DNA of 11,628 nt from NCBI GenBank assembly GCA_016206405.1, contig JACQRQ010000241.1, forward strand, positions 1 through 11,628, read 5' to 3'. The notes under the pieces were generated by a model that was given only the letters and a program-made list of their open reading frames with translations, was not told the DNA's origin and made no database searches. The DNA comes from Elusimicrobiota bacterium. GTDB taxonomy: Bacteria; Elusimicrobiota; Elusimicrobia; O2-12-FULL-59-9. Both the position numbers and the translations under genes were made by a program. Shown here one piece after another: positions 1 through 6,312 of this stretch. Every line of letters begins with the position of its first letter. The first letter of the stretch is position 1.

Positions 1-1250
1 ACCACATAGCCAGGCGCTCCACCGAGCTGGCAGAGCGAACCCGAGGTTTCCTCATAAAGTTGGGGAATCGAAAAGGCCGATGTGTTCGACCAGCCAACGG
101 CGTCGATGCGCCGCGTGCCGGAGGCATTCTGCAGCTCGATGGTCCCGGCCTTGTTGGCGCGGATATAGCTCGCGCCCTGGCTGGTGTAAACCGCGTCGGC
201 GTCGATGGAAACGCCATCCGTGGTCAAAATTCCGGTGCTGGCGATCAAATAATACCCGCCCGATGGAACGTAAGTGGAGCGATAGGTGATGCTGATGGGA
301 ATTTCGTCCTGCCCCTGCCCGGTTTGGCCGTAATAGTTGAGCCGTATGTCGCTCGCGCCGATGGCCACCGAGGTCGTGGTGGGGTTGAAGAGCTCAACAT
401 ATTCCACGTTTCCCTCCGGCAGCGTCGTCGAAGCCACCACCTGGCTGATGAGGATTTGCGTCGAAACGTAGACGCCGCTGGATATCACCGTTCCCGAGGA
501 AATGGTCGTCACCGTGAAGTTTTGCGTGACGTCTGCGCCCGAGGCCACGCTCAAAAGCGCGGAATATTTGGTGTAATAGCCGGCCTTGGAGGCCGCGACG
601 GTATAGGATCCCGCAGTGACGGAAAAACTGTATTTGCCGTCGGAGCCGGTGTAGGCCTGAAAATTGGCGTTTTGAAGGGTCACCACGCGCATGCTCGCGA
701 TCGCCGCGCTCCCGTCGGTGATGGTGCCGGAAATCGAGGAATTTAAGGGCGTTACGTCCGGATTTTCCTTCAAATTCGACAGGGATACCTGCTTCAGCGA
801 AGAGCCCTGATACCAAAACACGTAGACCACGATCCTCTTTAGTCCTGGATCGGCGCTGGTGTAGCTCATGGTGGAAATCGAGCCGCCGGCCAAGCTGGCG
901 AAATCCACCCGGACGGCGCGCTCGAATCGAAGGCCGCCCACCGACAACGATTCTTTGGCGTAGTTGCCGTCGTCATAAGAGACGGAGGGGCTCACGCGCG
1001 TATCCGTGACCGGACTGGTCGTCAGAAGGAGCATGTAATACGATTTGTTCTTGAGCGTCTCGATTTTTTCCTGGGCCAGATTGGTGGCCAAGCTCCGCGC
1101 CCGCATTTGACTCGACACCTTGGTCACGAATTTAAAGGCCTCAATAAAGCCTAATATGCCGATCGACATAATCGCGGAGGCGATCAAAATCTCGACCAAG
1201 GTGAACCCCCGGTTGGACGACAGCCGCCCGGCCCGCACTCGTTTAAACAT
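1..1250 (-). CDS. PilV/GspI-like prepilin with carboxypeptidase-regulatory-like and lamin-tail domains (3' end outside window)
   Basis: The minus-strand frame is open from ATG 1250-1248 to the window edge, giving 416 residues with the C-terminus missing. Residues 1-15 are a short basic leader ending in SSNRG. GFTLVEILIA follows, the class III prepilin signal: prepilin peptidase should cut after Gly15 and methylate Phe16, and Glu20 is the usual Glu+5. The hydrophobic helix (about 16-40) runs into LATNLAQEKIETLK (54-67), a pattern typical of PilV/GspI-like minor pilins. Residues about 172-248 form a carboxypeptidase-regulatory-like beta sandwich (SGTITDG, then GSDGKYSFSVTAGSYTV, then KAGYYT). 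Residues about 264-395 resemble a lamin-tail domain (ILISQVV, then VEYVELFNPT, then VPSGGYYLIAS, then IELQNASGTRRIDAVGW). I infer an assembly-tip or surface-displayed minor pilin. An in-frame TAA lies just upstream of the ATG, so this is the first possible ATG. No Shine-Dalgarno is seen; a promoter lies immediately upstream. Domain calls are by eye. Confidence 0.85.
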   Translation of the reverse strand, partial: MFKRVRAGRLSSNRGFTLVEILIASAIMSIGILGFIEAFKFVTKVSSQMRARSLATNLAQEKIETLKNKSYYMLLLTTSPVTDTRVSPSVSYDDGNYAKESLSVGGLRFERAVRVDFASLAGGSISTMSYTSADPGLKRIVVYVFWYQGSSLKQVSLSNLKENPDVTPLNSSISGTITDGSAAIASMRVVTLQNANFQAYTGSDGKYSFSVTAGSYTVAASKAGYYTKYSALLSVASGADVTQNFTVTTISSGTVISSGVYVSTQILISQVVASTTLPEGNVEYVELFNPTTTSVAIGASDIRLNYYGQTGQGQDEIPISITYRSTYVPSGGYYLIASTGILTTDGVSIDADAVYTSQGASYIRANKAGTIELQNASGTRRIDAVGWSNTSAFSIPQLYEETSGSLCQLGGAPGYV

Positions 1251-1263
1251 AAGAATTTAAGAT

Positions 1264-1292
1264 AGTATAATGGCTTTGCCCCCTGAAATCAA
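1264..1292 (-). promoter_or_regulatory. Sigma70-type promoter for the prepilin gene, very short leader
   Basis: Read on the minus strand, the -35 is TTGATT (1292-1287) and the -10 is TATACT (1269-1264), with a 17-base spacer. The expected transcription start is near 1257, only about 7 bases before the ATG at 1250. There is therefore no room for a Shine-Dalgarno sequence. Confidence 0.6.
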
Positions 1293-1328
1293 GGGAAAGG
1301 GAAGGTGACTTTCATTACAATGCGTTAT

Positions 1329-1357
1329 TTGATTTTGAGCCCCTCTTAGTTTATAAT
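1329..1357 (+). promoter_or_regulatory. Sigma70-type promoter for the nucleotide-sugar dehydrogenase, near-leaderless
   Basis: The -35 is TTGATT (1329-1334) and the -10 is a perfect TATAAT (1352-1357), with a 17-base spacer. The expected transcription start is about 1364. The -10 box overlaps the ATG at 1356, so that codon would not be in the transcript. The next in-frame ATG (1368) would lie about 4 bases from the 5' end. Confidence 0.65.
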
Positions 1358-1367
1358 GAGCGAGTCT

Positions 1368-2669
1368 ATGCCGGCGTCTCTAAAAAGCCTCATCCGCCAA
1401 AATAAAGCGAAAATCGGCATTCTGGGAATGGGCTATGTCGGGCTCCCCCTGGCGGTGGAGTTCGCGAAAGCCGGATTTGAGGTCACCGGATTTGACGTCG
1501 CCCAAAGCCGCGTGCGCCAAATCAACCGCGGCCGAAGCTATATCGCCGACGTCGCGCAGCCGCTGCTAAAAGCCCTGGTTCGCCAAGGAAAGCTTCGGGC
1601 GTCCGCCGACTTCCGGGACCTGAAAGAGACCCAGGTGATCATCATCTGCGTCCCGACGCCGCTAAGAAAAAGCCGCGATCCGGACGTGTCCTATATCGTT
1701 TCGGCCGCCGGCAAAATCGCTCTCGCCCTGCGAAAGGGCCGCCTCGTCATTTTGGAGAGCACCACCTATCCCGGAACGACGCGGGAACTCGTTTTGCCCC
1801 TGCTTGAAAAAACGGGGCTGAAGGCCGGCCGGGACTTCTGTCTGGCCTTTTCTCCCGAAAGGGTCGACCCCGCCAATCAAAAATTCAACATCGCCAACAC
1901 CCCCAAGGTCGTGGGCGGCATCACCCCCCTCTGCGCGGAGATGGCCCATGCGCTTTACTCCCGCATCGCGGACAAAGTGGTGCGCGTTTCCAGCGCGGAA
2001 TCCGCGGAAATGGTCAAGCTTTTGGAAAACACCTTCCGCGCCGTCAACATCGCCTTGGTCAACGAAATGGCGCTCATGTGCCACCGGCTGAAAATCGACA
2101 TTTGGGAAATCGTCCGGGCCGCCGCCACCAAACCTTTCGGCTTCATGCCCTTCTATCCGGGGCCGGGTCTGGGAGGCCACTGCATCCCCCTGGACCCCCA
2201 CTACCTGGCCTGGAAAATGAAAACCTTGAATTTCGAGCCGCGCTTCATCGAGCTGGCCGGCGCCATCAACGGCACGATGCCGCGCCACGCCGTCGAGCGG
2301 CTGGGAGAGATCTTGAACCTGCGAAAGCGGAGCATCAAAGGCAGCCGTTTCTTGATCCTGGGCGTGGCCTACAAGCCCAACGTCTCCGATTACCGGGAAT
2401 CTCCCGCGCTCGACATCATCGAGCTGCTCCTGGAGAAAGGCGCGCGGGTCAGCTACCACGATCCGCTGGTCCCGCGGCTTAAATGGGAATCCCGCGCCTG
2501 GACCTCCGTGCCCGCCGCGCCGAGGGGCCTCAAAAAATTCGATTGCGTGGTCATCGTCACGCCGCACAACTCCATAGACTACCCCCAAGTCGTGGCTTCA
2601 GCCAAGCTGGTCTTTGACACGCGCAACGCCACGCAGGGAATTAAGAGTAAGAAAATCTATAAGTTGTAA
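1368..2669 (+). CDS. Nucleotide-sugar 6-dehydrogenase, UDP-GlcNAc/UDP-ManNAc class (WbpA/WecC-like)
   Basis: This enzyme oxidises C6 of a UDP-sugar to the uronic acid in two NAD+-dependent steps, in the cytoplasm, supplying surface polysaccharide or glycan synthesis. Numbered from the 1368 start (433 aa, usual length): the NAD-binding loop GxGxxG is in GMGYVG (20-25). ESTTYPGTT is at 130-138 and FSPERVDP at about 161-168. The catalytic-core Lys217/Asn221 lie in KLLENTFRAVNIALVNE. The nucleophile is Cys272 in GPGLGGHCIPLDP. A C-terminal UDP-binding segment contains VAYKPNVSDYRESP (333-346). GGHCIPxDP, rather than GGSCFPKD, marks the N-acetylhexosamine class over UDP-glucose dehydrogenase; the exact substrate cannot be read from sequence. 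An in-frame ATG at 1356 would add MSES, but it falls inside the -10 box, so 1368 is preferred. The gene stands alone, with no glycan cluster beside it in the window. Confidence 0.93.
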   Translation: MPASLKSLIRQNKAKIGILGMGYVGLPLAVEFAKAGFEVTGFDVAQSRVRQINRGRSYIADVAQPLLKALVRQGKLRASADFRDLKETQVIIICVPTPLRKSRDPDVSYIVSAAGKIALALRKGRLVILESTTYPGTTRELVLPLLEKTGLKAGRDFCLAFSPERVDPANQKFNIANTPKVVGGITPLCAEMAHALYSRIADKVVRVSSAESAEMVKLLENTFRAVNIALVNEMALMCHRLKIDIWEIVRAAATKPFGFMPFYPGPGLGGHCIPLDPHYLAWKMKTLNFEPRFIELAGAINGTMPRHAVERLGEILNLRKRSIKGSRFLILGVAYKPNVSDYRESPALDIIELLLEKGARVSYHDPLVPRLKWESRAWTSVPAAPRGLKKFDCVVIVTPHNSIDYPQVVASAKLVFDTRNATQGIKSKKIYKL

Positions 2670-2849
2670 GAGAGTGATAGAGTGGTACAGTGGTAGAGTG
2701 AACGACGGGGCGGGTCAACGAGGAGGCGAGTTAAAGAGCAGTCCAGTAAACGAAAAATTGAGCTTCTGTTTTTTTGATCACTTTACCACTTTACCACTTC
2801 CCATCCTACCACTCTACCACTTCCCATACTGCCACTTTATCACTTCTTA
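2667..2849. repeat. Low-complexity inverted/tandem repeat block between convergent genes
   Basis: The left arm (2667-2700) and right arm (2777-2849) are built from variants of AGTGGTAG/CTACCACT. The outer ends are inverted repeats: TAAGAGAGTGATAGAGTGG at 2667-2685 against CCACTTTATCACTTCTTA at 2832-2849, with one indel and one mismatch. The right arm also contains a 23-base unit repeated in tandem (2794-2816 and 2817-2839, 20 of 23 identical). About 75 bases of unrelated sequence separate the arms, including a 7-T run at 2769-2775. The TAA stop of the dehydrogenase (2667-2669) and the TTA (reverse-strand TAA) stop of hemW (2847-2849) are the outermost bases of the two ends. As RNA it could fold into a long imperfect hairpin and serve as a bidirectional terminator or 3' stabiliser. 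A MITE-like origin is possible but no target duplication is visible. Confidence 0.7.
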
Positions 2850-3947
2850 AATGAACTCTTGAAACACTTGATTGGCGAGCATCGTTCCTTTCGAAGTCAG
2901 CTTCGCCAGGGCCGATTCCCCTTCCAGCCCCTCCAATTGCACCAGTCCCAGCGATTTTAATTTCACCCATTGCGGCTCAAAAGCGCGGTAGGCTTCCGGA
3001 GGGAGCTTGAAGCCGTCCATTTGCCGCAAACCCAAAAAAATATCTTCTCCCATCCGTTTTTGACCGTTCAGGCTTTCCTGCCAATGAATCGGGCTCAAGC
3101 CCTTTTCCACCGCTTCGCAATAGGATTTGAGCGTCGCGACCCGGCCCTGGCGCGCCCCGCCGAGGAAAGAGACGGCCCCGCAGCCGACGCCTATATATTC
3201 CCCGTTTCTCCAGTAGTTTCGATTATGGACGGCCTCGAAGCCGGGCAAGCTGAAATTGGAAATCTCGTAATGGTGATAGCCCGCCGCTTGCAGTCTCCCG
3301 ATGGCTAAGGGATACATCTCGGAGCCAAAATCCTCATCCACGACGACCCCTCTTTTCCGTAGAACGGTCTGGTCCTCCACGAAGAGCCCGTATAAAGATA
3401 TGTGCTGCGGCATTAAATCCAGGACGCGCTCGAGGCTCTCGGACCAGTGGTCAAGGGTCTGGCCGGGAAGGGCGAACATCAGGTCCACGTTGAGGTTTCC
3501 AAAACCGGCTTCCCGGGCCAGATGGAAAACCTCGAGAAACCGGTCGAAGTCGTGCCGGCGGCCCAAGGATTTGAGCAAGGAGTCCTGAACGGCCTCCAGG
3601 CCAAGGCTCAAGCGGTTGACGCCGCAATGAAGAAGCGCCTGCAATTTGGCCGCGTTCAAGCTTTCGGGATTGGCCTCGAAAGTCGCTTCGCGGCCCGAAC
3701 CCCTCAAGCTCCCCCAGAGGTTTTCGACCGCCCGAAAAAGCTCCTCAATCTGTTCGGTCGAGAGTTCGCTGGGAGTGCCGCCTCCGACATAGACGCTGTC
3801 CACCGGGAGATGCCGGTAGGCGGCCATTTCGCCAGCCAGCGCGTTAAGGTAGCGTTGAGACCAGTGCCCGTGCCCGCTGACGGCGACAAAGTCGCAGTAG
3901 TAGCACTTCACCCCGCAGAAGGGAATATGGACGTAAAGGCCCCGCAT
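2847..3947 (-). CDS. hemW: Radical SAM heme chaperone HemW (HemN-like)
   Basis: HemW is a cytoplasmic radical-SAM protein that binds heme and is proposed to deliver it to target proteins; it is often mislabelled as oxygen-independent coproporphyrinogen oxidase. The protein is 366 aa, close to the family's roughly 380. LYVHIPFCGVKCYYCDF at 4-20 holds the 4Fe-4S CxxxCxxC cysteines (Cys11, Cys15, Cys18). GGGTPS follows at about 56-61, then FEANPES and a VNRLSLGLEA strand (about 109-118). The C-terminal half has the HemW signature HNxxYW (HNRNYW) followed by YIGVGCGAVSF, then a winged-helix-like C-terminal tail. The last Cys of HemN's CxxxCxxCxC is Phe, which favours HemW. ATG 3947 matches the usual family start. 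It lies 16 bases after the slipin stop, with no Shine-Dalgarno visible, suggesting co-transcription and coupled translation. The stop codon is the end of the adjacent repeat block. Confidence 0.93.
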   Translation of the reverse strand: MRGLYVHIPFCGVKCYYCDFVAVSGHGHWSQRYLNALAGEMAAYRHLPVDSVYVGGGTPSELSTEQIEELFRAVENLWGSLRGSGREATFEANPESLNAAKLQALLHCGVNRLSLGLEAVQDSLLKSLGRRHDFDRFLEVFHLAREAGFGNLNVDLMFALPGQTLDHWSESLERVLDLMPQHISLYGLFVEDQTVLRKRGVVVDEDFGSEMYPLAIGRLQAAGYHHYEISNFSLPGFEAVHNRNYWRNGEYIGVGCGAVSFLGGARQGRVATLKSYCEAVEKGLSPIHWQESLNGQKRMGEDIFLGLRQMDGFKLPPEAYRAFEPQWVKLKSLGLVQLEGLEGESALAKLTSKGTMLANQVFQEFI

Positions 3948-3963
3948 CAGTGAAAAAACCGGG

Positions 3964-4704
3964 TCAATTTTTCTTCTTCAAAAACGTCTCGAAGAACTCG
4001 ATGGGCAAAGGAAAGAGAATCGTCGAAGATTTATCGCCTGCCACTTGGACCAGCGTCTGGAGAAATCTCAACTGCATCGCCCCAGGATTCCTCGAGATCA
4101 CCTCGGCGGCGGCGCCCAGCTTCTCCGAAGCCTGAAATTCGCCTTCCGCGTGGATAATTTTGGCCCGCCGCTCGCGCTCCGCCTCCGCCTGCTTGGCGAT
4201 GGCCCTGAGCATTTCCTGGGGAAGGTCCACGTTTTTGACCTCGACGTTGGACACCTTGATCCCCCAGGAACCGGCGTGCTGATCCAAAATGTGCTGCAAT
4301 TGCTGGTTGACTTTGTCGCGGTTGGAGAGCAAGTCGTCCAATTCGACCTGTCCGACGACGCTGCGCAAAGTGGTCTGCGCGAGCTGGCTGGTGGCGAAGA
4401 GATAATTTTCCACCTCCAAAACCGCCTTGTCGGGATAGATGACGCGGAAATAGACGACGGCGTTGACCTTGACCGACACGTTGTCTTTGGTGATCACGTC
4501 CTGCGGCGGGACGTCCAAAACCAAAGTCCGCAGGCTCAACCGGACGATTTTCTGCACTCCGGGAATCACGACGACGATGCCCGGCCCCCTGACCCCCGAG
4601 TAGCGGCCGAGAAAAAAGAGCACGCCCCGCTCATACTCGTTGAGAATATGGACGCTGCTGACGACCAAGCCGACGACCAGAATAACCAGCGGCAAAAAAG
4701 CCAT
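3964..4704 (-). CDS. Slipin / stomatin-like SPFH-domain membrane protein
   Basis: The protein is 246 aa, a normal length for bacterial slipins. Residues 1-20 form one hydrophobic membrane segment. The SPFH (band 7) core follows: NEYERGVLFFLGRYSGVRGPG (about 22-42), then VPPQDVITKDNVSVKVNAVVYFRV and LRSVVGQVELDDLLSNRD. A charged helical region AIAKQAEAERERRAKIIHAEGE (about 168-189) is the oligomerisation helix characteristic of stomatin relatives. Such proteins form membrane-associated rings and are linked to microdomains and membrane protease control. The usual partner NfeD is not adjacent; here the neighbour is hemW, 16 bases downstream. A strong Shine-Dalgarno, AAGGAGG, lies 9 bases before the ATG and fixes the start. 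The molecular role in this organism is not known. Confidence 0.92.
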   Translation of the reverse strand: MAFLPLVILVVGLVVSSVHILNEYERGVLFFLGRYSGVRGPGIVVVIPGVQKIVRLSLRTLVLDVPPQDVITKDNVSVKVNAVVYFRVIYPDKAVLEVENYLFATSQLAQTTLRSVVGQVELDDLLSNRDKVNQQLQHILDQHAGSWGIKVSNVEVKNVDLPQEMLRAIAKQAEAERERRAKIIHAEGEFQASEKLGAAAEVISRNPGAMQLRFLQTLVQVAGDKSSTILFPLPIEFFETFLKKKN

Positions 4705-4713
4705 AGTTTAAGC

Positions 4714-4720
4714 CCTCCTT
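4714..4720 (-). promoter_or_regulatory. Strong Shine-Dalgarno of the slipin gene
   Basis: On the minus strand AAGGAGG is followed by 9 bases and then ATG 4704. It is worth noting because most other starts in this window lack such a site. Confidence 0.8.
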
Positions 4721-4741
4721 GGAAACCCGTCCCGACGTTTC

Positions 4742-4770
4742 ATTTAACCAGTTTTTCGCCGCCGGCGCAA
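4742..4770 (-). promoter_or_regulatory. Possible promoter for the slipin-hemW operon
   Basis: On the minus strand the -35 TTGCGC (4770-4765) and -10 TTAAAT (4747-4742) are separated by 17 bases. The expected start near 4735 would give a leader of about 30 bases containing the AAGGAGG site. The hexamers are only moderately close to consensus. Confidence 0.35.
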
Positions 4771-4794
4771 ATGCGCGGAATCTGCGAAGCTTGG

Positions 4795-4823
4795 TTGCCA
4801 CTAAATATGATTTTTAGTATAGT
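4795..4823 (+). promoter_or_regulatory. Sigma70-type promoter for the mutase-enolase-ftsB operon, near-leaderless
   Basis: The -35 TTGCCA (4795-4800) and -10 TATAGT (4818-4823) have a 17-base spacer. Ten bases separate the -10 from ATG 4834, the same distance as at the dehydrogenase gene. The expected transcript would begin about 4 bases before the ATG. No Shine-Dalgarno is present. Confidence 0.55.
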
Positions 4824-4833
4824 GGTGCCGGAC

Positions 4834-6312
4834 ATGGCGGATATTAAGTTCGGAACATCCGGCTGGAGAGCCCGCATCTCCGAGGAATTCACCTTTGAAA
4901 GCGTCCGGCGCTTGACGGCGGCGGTCGCCCAGCACGTCAAATCCAATCTTGAATTCGGAATGCGCAGCGCGGAGTATAAGGCCTTTTGCGGCAAAGCCAA
5001 CCCGCATCCCGCCGTCGTCGTCGCCTACGACACCCGTTTTCTTTCTCCGGAATTCGCGCATCAGGCCACGGAAGTATTCGCCGCGCAGGACGTGCAGGTC
5101 ATCCTGGCGGCCGAGGATACCCCCACTCCGGTGGCCGCCTATGCCGTGCTCAACCACAAAGCCCTCGGCGGCGTCGTCATCACGGCCAGCCACAATCCCG
5201 CCTCGGACAACGGGTACAAATGGATGCCCTATTGGGGCGGCGCGGCGCCCGTGGCCGTGACGGATGAATTGGAGAACCGCGCCGGCCTGCTTTCGCCCTC
5301 CGCCGTCCATACCATGCCGTTGGCGCAGGCCATTGAAAACCGGATCGTCGCGATTGAGGACTTCAAGCCGGCTTATCTTAAACACCTCGCCTCCCTCTTG
5401 GATCTCAACGTTTTGAAAAATTCACGAATGAAGATCGGCGTCGACTGCCTTTATGGAACGGCGCGGCATTATCTGCGCCCTTTCCTCGAAAAACTGGGCT
5501 TTGAGGTGCACGCCATTCATGAGGAACGCGACGTGCTTTTTGGAGGCAGGCCGCCCGAGCCGACCGAATCTTCCATGGCCGAGCTCAAAGCGCTCATGAG
5601 CCGCCGCGGGCTTTCCATCGGCCTCGCCTGCGACGGAGACGCGGACCGCTTCGGGATTTTGGACGCCCAAGGCGTATGGATCTCGGCCAACGACATTTTA
5701 GGGCTGGTGCTCTACCACCTGATCAAAAATCGCGGCCGAAAAGGAAAAGTGGCGCGCAGCGTCATGAGTTCCCATTTTATGGACGCGGTCGCCAAGTCTT
5801 TCCAATTGGAGACCCGCGAAACGCCGGTCGGGTTCAAGCATATTGGAGAGCTTCTTAGAACGGGCGCTTATTTGATGGGCGGGGAGGAGTCGGCGGGGCT
5901 GAGCATCGGCGGGCATATACCCGAAAAAGACGGCATCTTGGCGTGCCTGCTGGTGCTGGAGTTGGCCGCCACGGAGAAAAAGCCGCTTGTAAAAATACGC
6001 GAGGAGCTTTTTAGGCAGGTCGGGGCCTTTTACAACCAGCGCCACAACTTCCATCTCAAGCACCCCGAGCAGGTGATCAAGCTGCAGCACGCCCTGGAAA
6101 CCCGGCCGCCGCTGGAGCTGGCCGGAAGCTCCGTCTGGCGGATCAACCAGGACGACGGGTTTAAATTTCTGATGAAAGACGGCAGTTGGCTGGGTTTTAG
6201 AAGCTCGGGGACGGAGCCGATGATCCGCCTCTATCTGGAGGCCTCCTCCCCCGAGAAATTGTCCCGGCTGCTGCAAGCCGGCAAAAAGGTGATCGCGCAA
6301 ATTACCCAATGA
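4834..6312 (+). CDS. Phosphoglucomutase/phosphomannomutase family phosphohexomutase
   Basis: The alpha-D-phosphohexomutase interconverts hexose 6-phosphate and hexose 1-phosphate, feeding nucleotide-sugar and glycogen synthesis. From ATG 4834 the protein is 492 aa. IKFGTSGWRA (4-13) is the N-terminal phosphate-contact motif. TASHNP (117-122) holds the catalytic phosphoserine Ser119. DGDADR (267-272) supplies the three Mg2+-binding aspartates. GEES (350-353) is the sugar-recognition motif: GEES is found in bifunctional PGM/PMM enzymes as well as PGMs, so glucose versus mannose preference is open. FRSSGTEP (455-462) is the C-terminal phosphate-binding loop. The frame is open upstream through the slipin gene, but family similarity begins at MADIKFGTSG and a promoter sits directly ahead. 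Residues about 39-57 look like an insertion of repeat-derived sequence before the AYDTR strand. The stop overlaps the enolase start (ATGA), so translation is coupled. Confidence 0.94.
   Translation: MADIKFGTSGWRARISEEFTFESVRRLTAAVAQHVKSNLEFGMRSAEYKAFCGKANPHPAVVVAYDTRFLSPEFAHQATEVFAAQDVQVILAAEDTPTPVAAYAVLNHKALGGVVITASHNPASDNGYKWMPYWGGAAPVAVTDELENRAGLLSPSAVHTMPLAQAIENRIVAIEDFKPAYLKHLASLLDLNVLKNSRMKIGVDCLYGTARHYLRPFLEKLGFEVHAIHEERDVLFGGRPPEPTESSMAELKALMSRRGLSIGLACDGDADRFGILDAQGVWISANDILGLVLYHLIKNRGRKGKVARSVMSSHFMDAVAKSFQLETRETPVGFKHIGELLRTGAYLMGGEESAGLSIGGHIPEKDGILACLLVLELAATEKKPLVKIREELFRQVGAFYNQRHNFHLKHPEQVIKLQHALETRPPLELAGSSVWRINQDDGFKFLMKDGSWLGFRSSGTEPMIRLYLEASSPEKLSRLLQAGKKVIAQITQ
4945..5003 (+). 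repeat. Possible repeat-derived in-frame insertion inside the mutase gene
   Basis: Codons about 39-57 encode a stretch containing EFGMRSAEYKAFCG. Family members normally pass in a few residues from the first helix (QHVKSN) to the strand VVVAYDTR. The bases GAATTCGGAATGCGCAGCGC and the following GGAGTATAAG resemble the GGAATGCGGAGTGCGGA-type short repeats found scattered in many uncultured-bacterial genomes; in the reverse frame they read SALRIPNS. The insertion preserves the frame. The resemblance is from memory, not from a search. Confidence 0.4.

Noticed and set aside
60..816. Open frames on both strands overlapping the prepilin gene (60-746 plus; 394-816 minus)
   Set aside because: They are out-of-frame shadows of the minus-strand prepilin, whose signal motif and beta-domain motifs are clear; the alternatives have no domain character.
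1662..2588. Long minus-strand open frame (308 codons) opposite the nucleotide-sugar dehydrogenase
   Set aside because: The plus-strand product has every catalytic motif of a known family. The antisense product is low-complexity (G, D, R, H rich) with no recognisable domain and arises from GC-biased codons.
2761..2776. Classical rho-independent terminator at the T-run
   Set aside because: No strong GC-rich stem lies directly before the 7-T run on either strand; any termination role would have to come from the long imperfect repeat pairing.
2777..2849. CRISPR-like array
   Set aside because: Units are 7-9 or 23 bases, contiguous and degenerate, with no spacers and no cas genes nearby.
2614..2850. 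78-codon plus-strand open frame across the repeat block
   Set aside because: It starts inside the dehydrogenase and its C-terminal half (PLPILPLYHFPY) is simply translated low-complexity repeat.
4045..4833. Upstream open extension of the phosphohexomutase frame across the slipin gene
   Set aside because: Family similarity starts at MADIKFGTSG (4834), a promoter sits directly before it, and the upstream part is antisense to a clear slipin gene.
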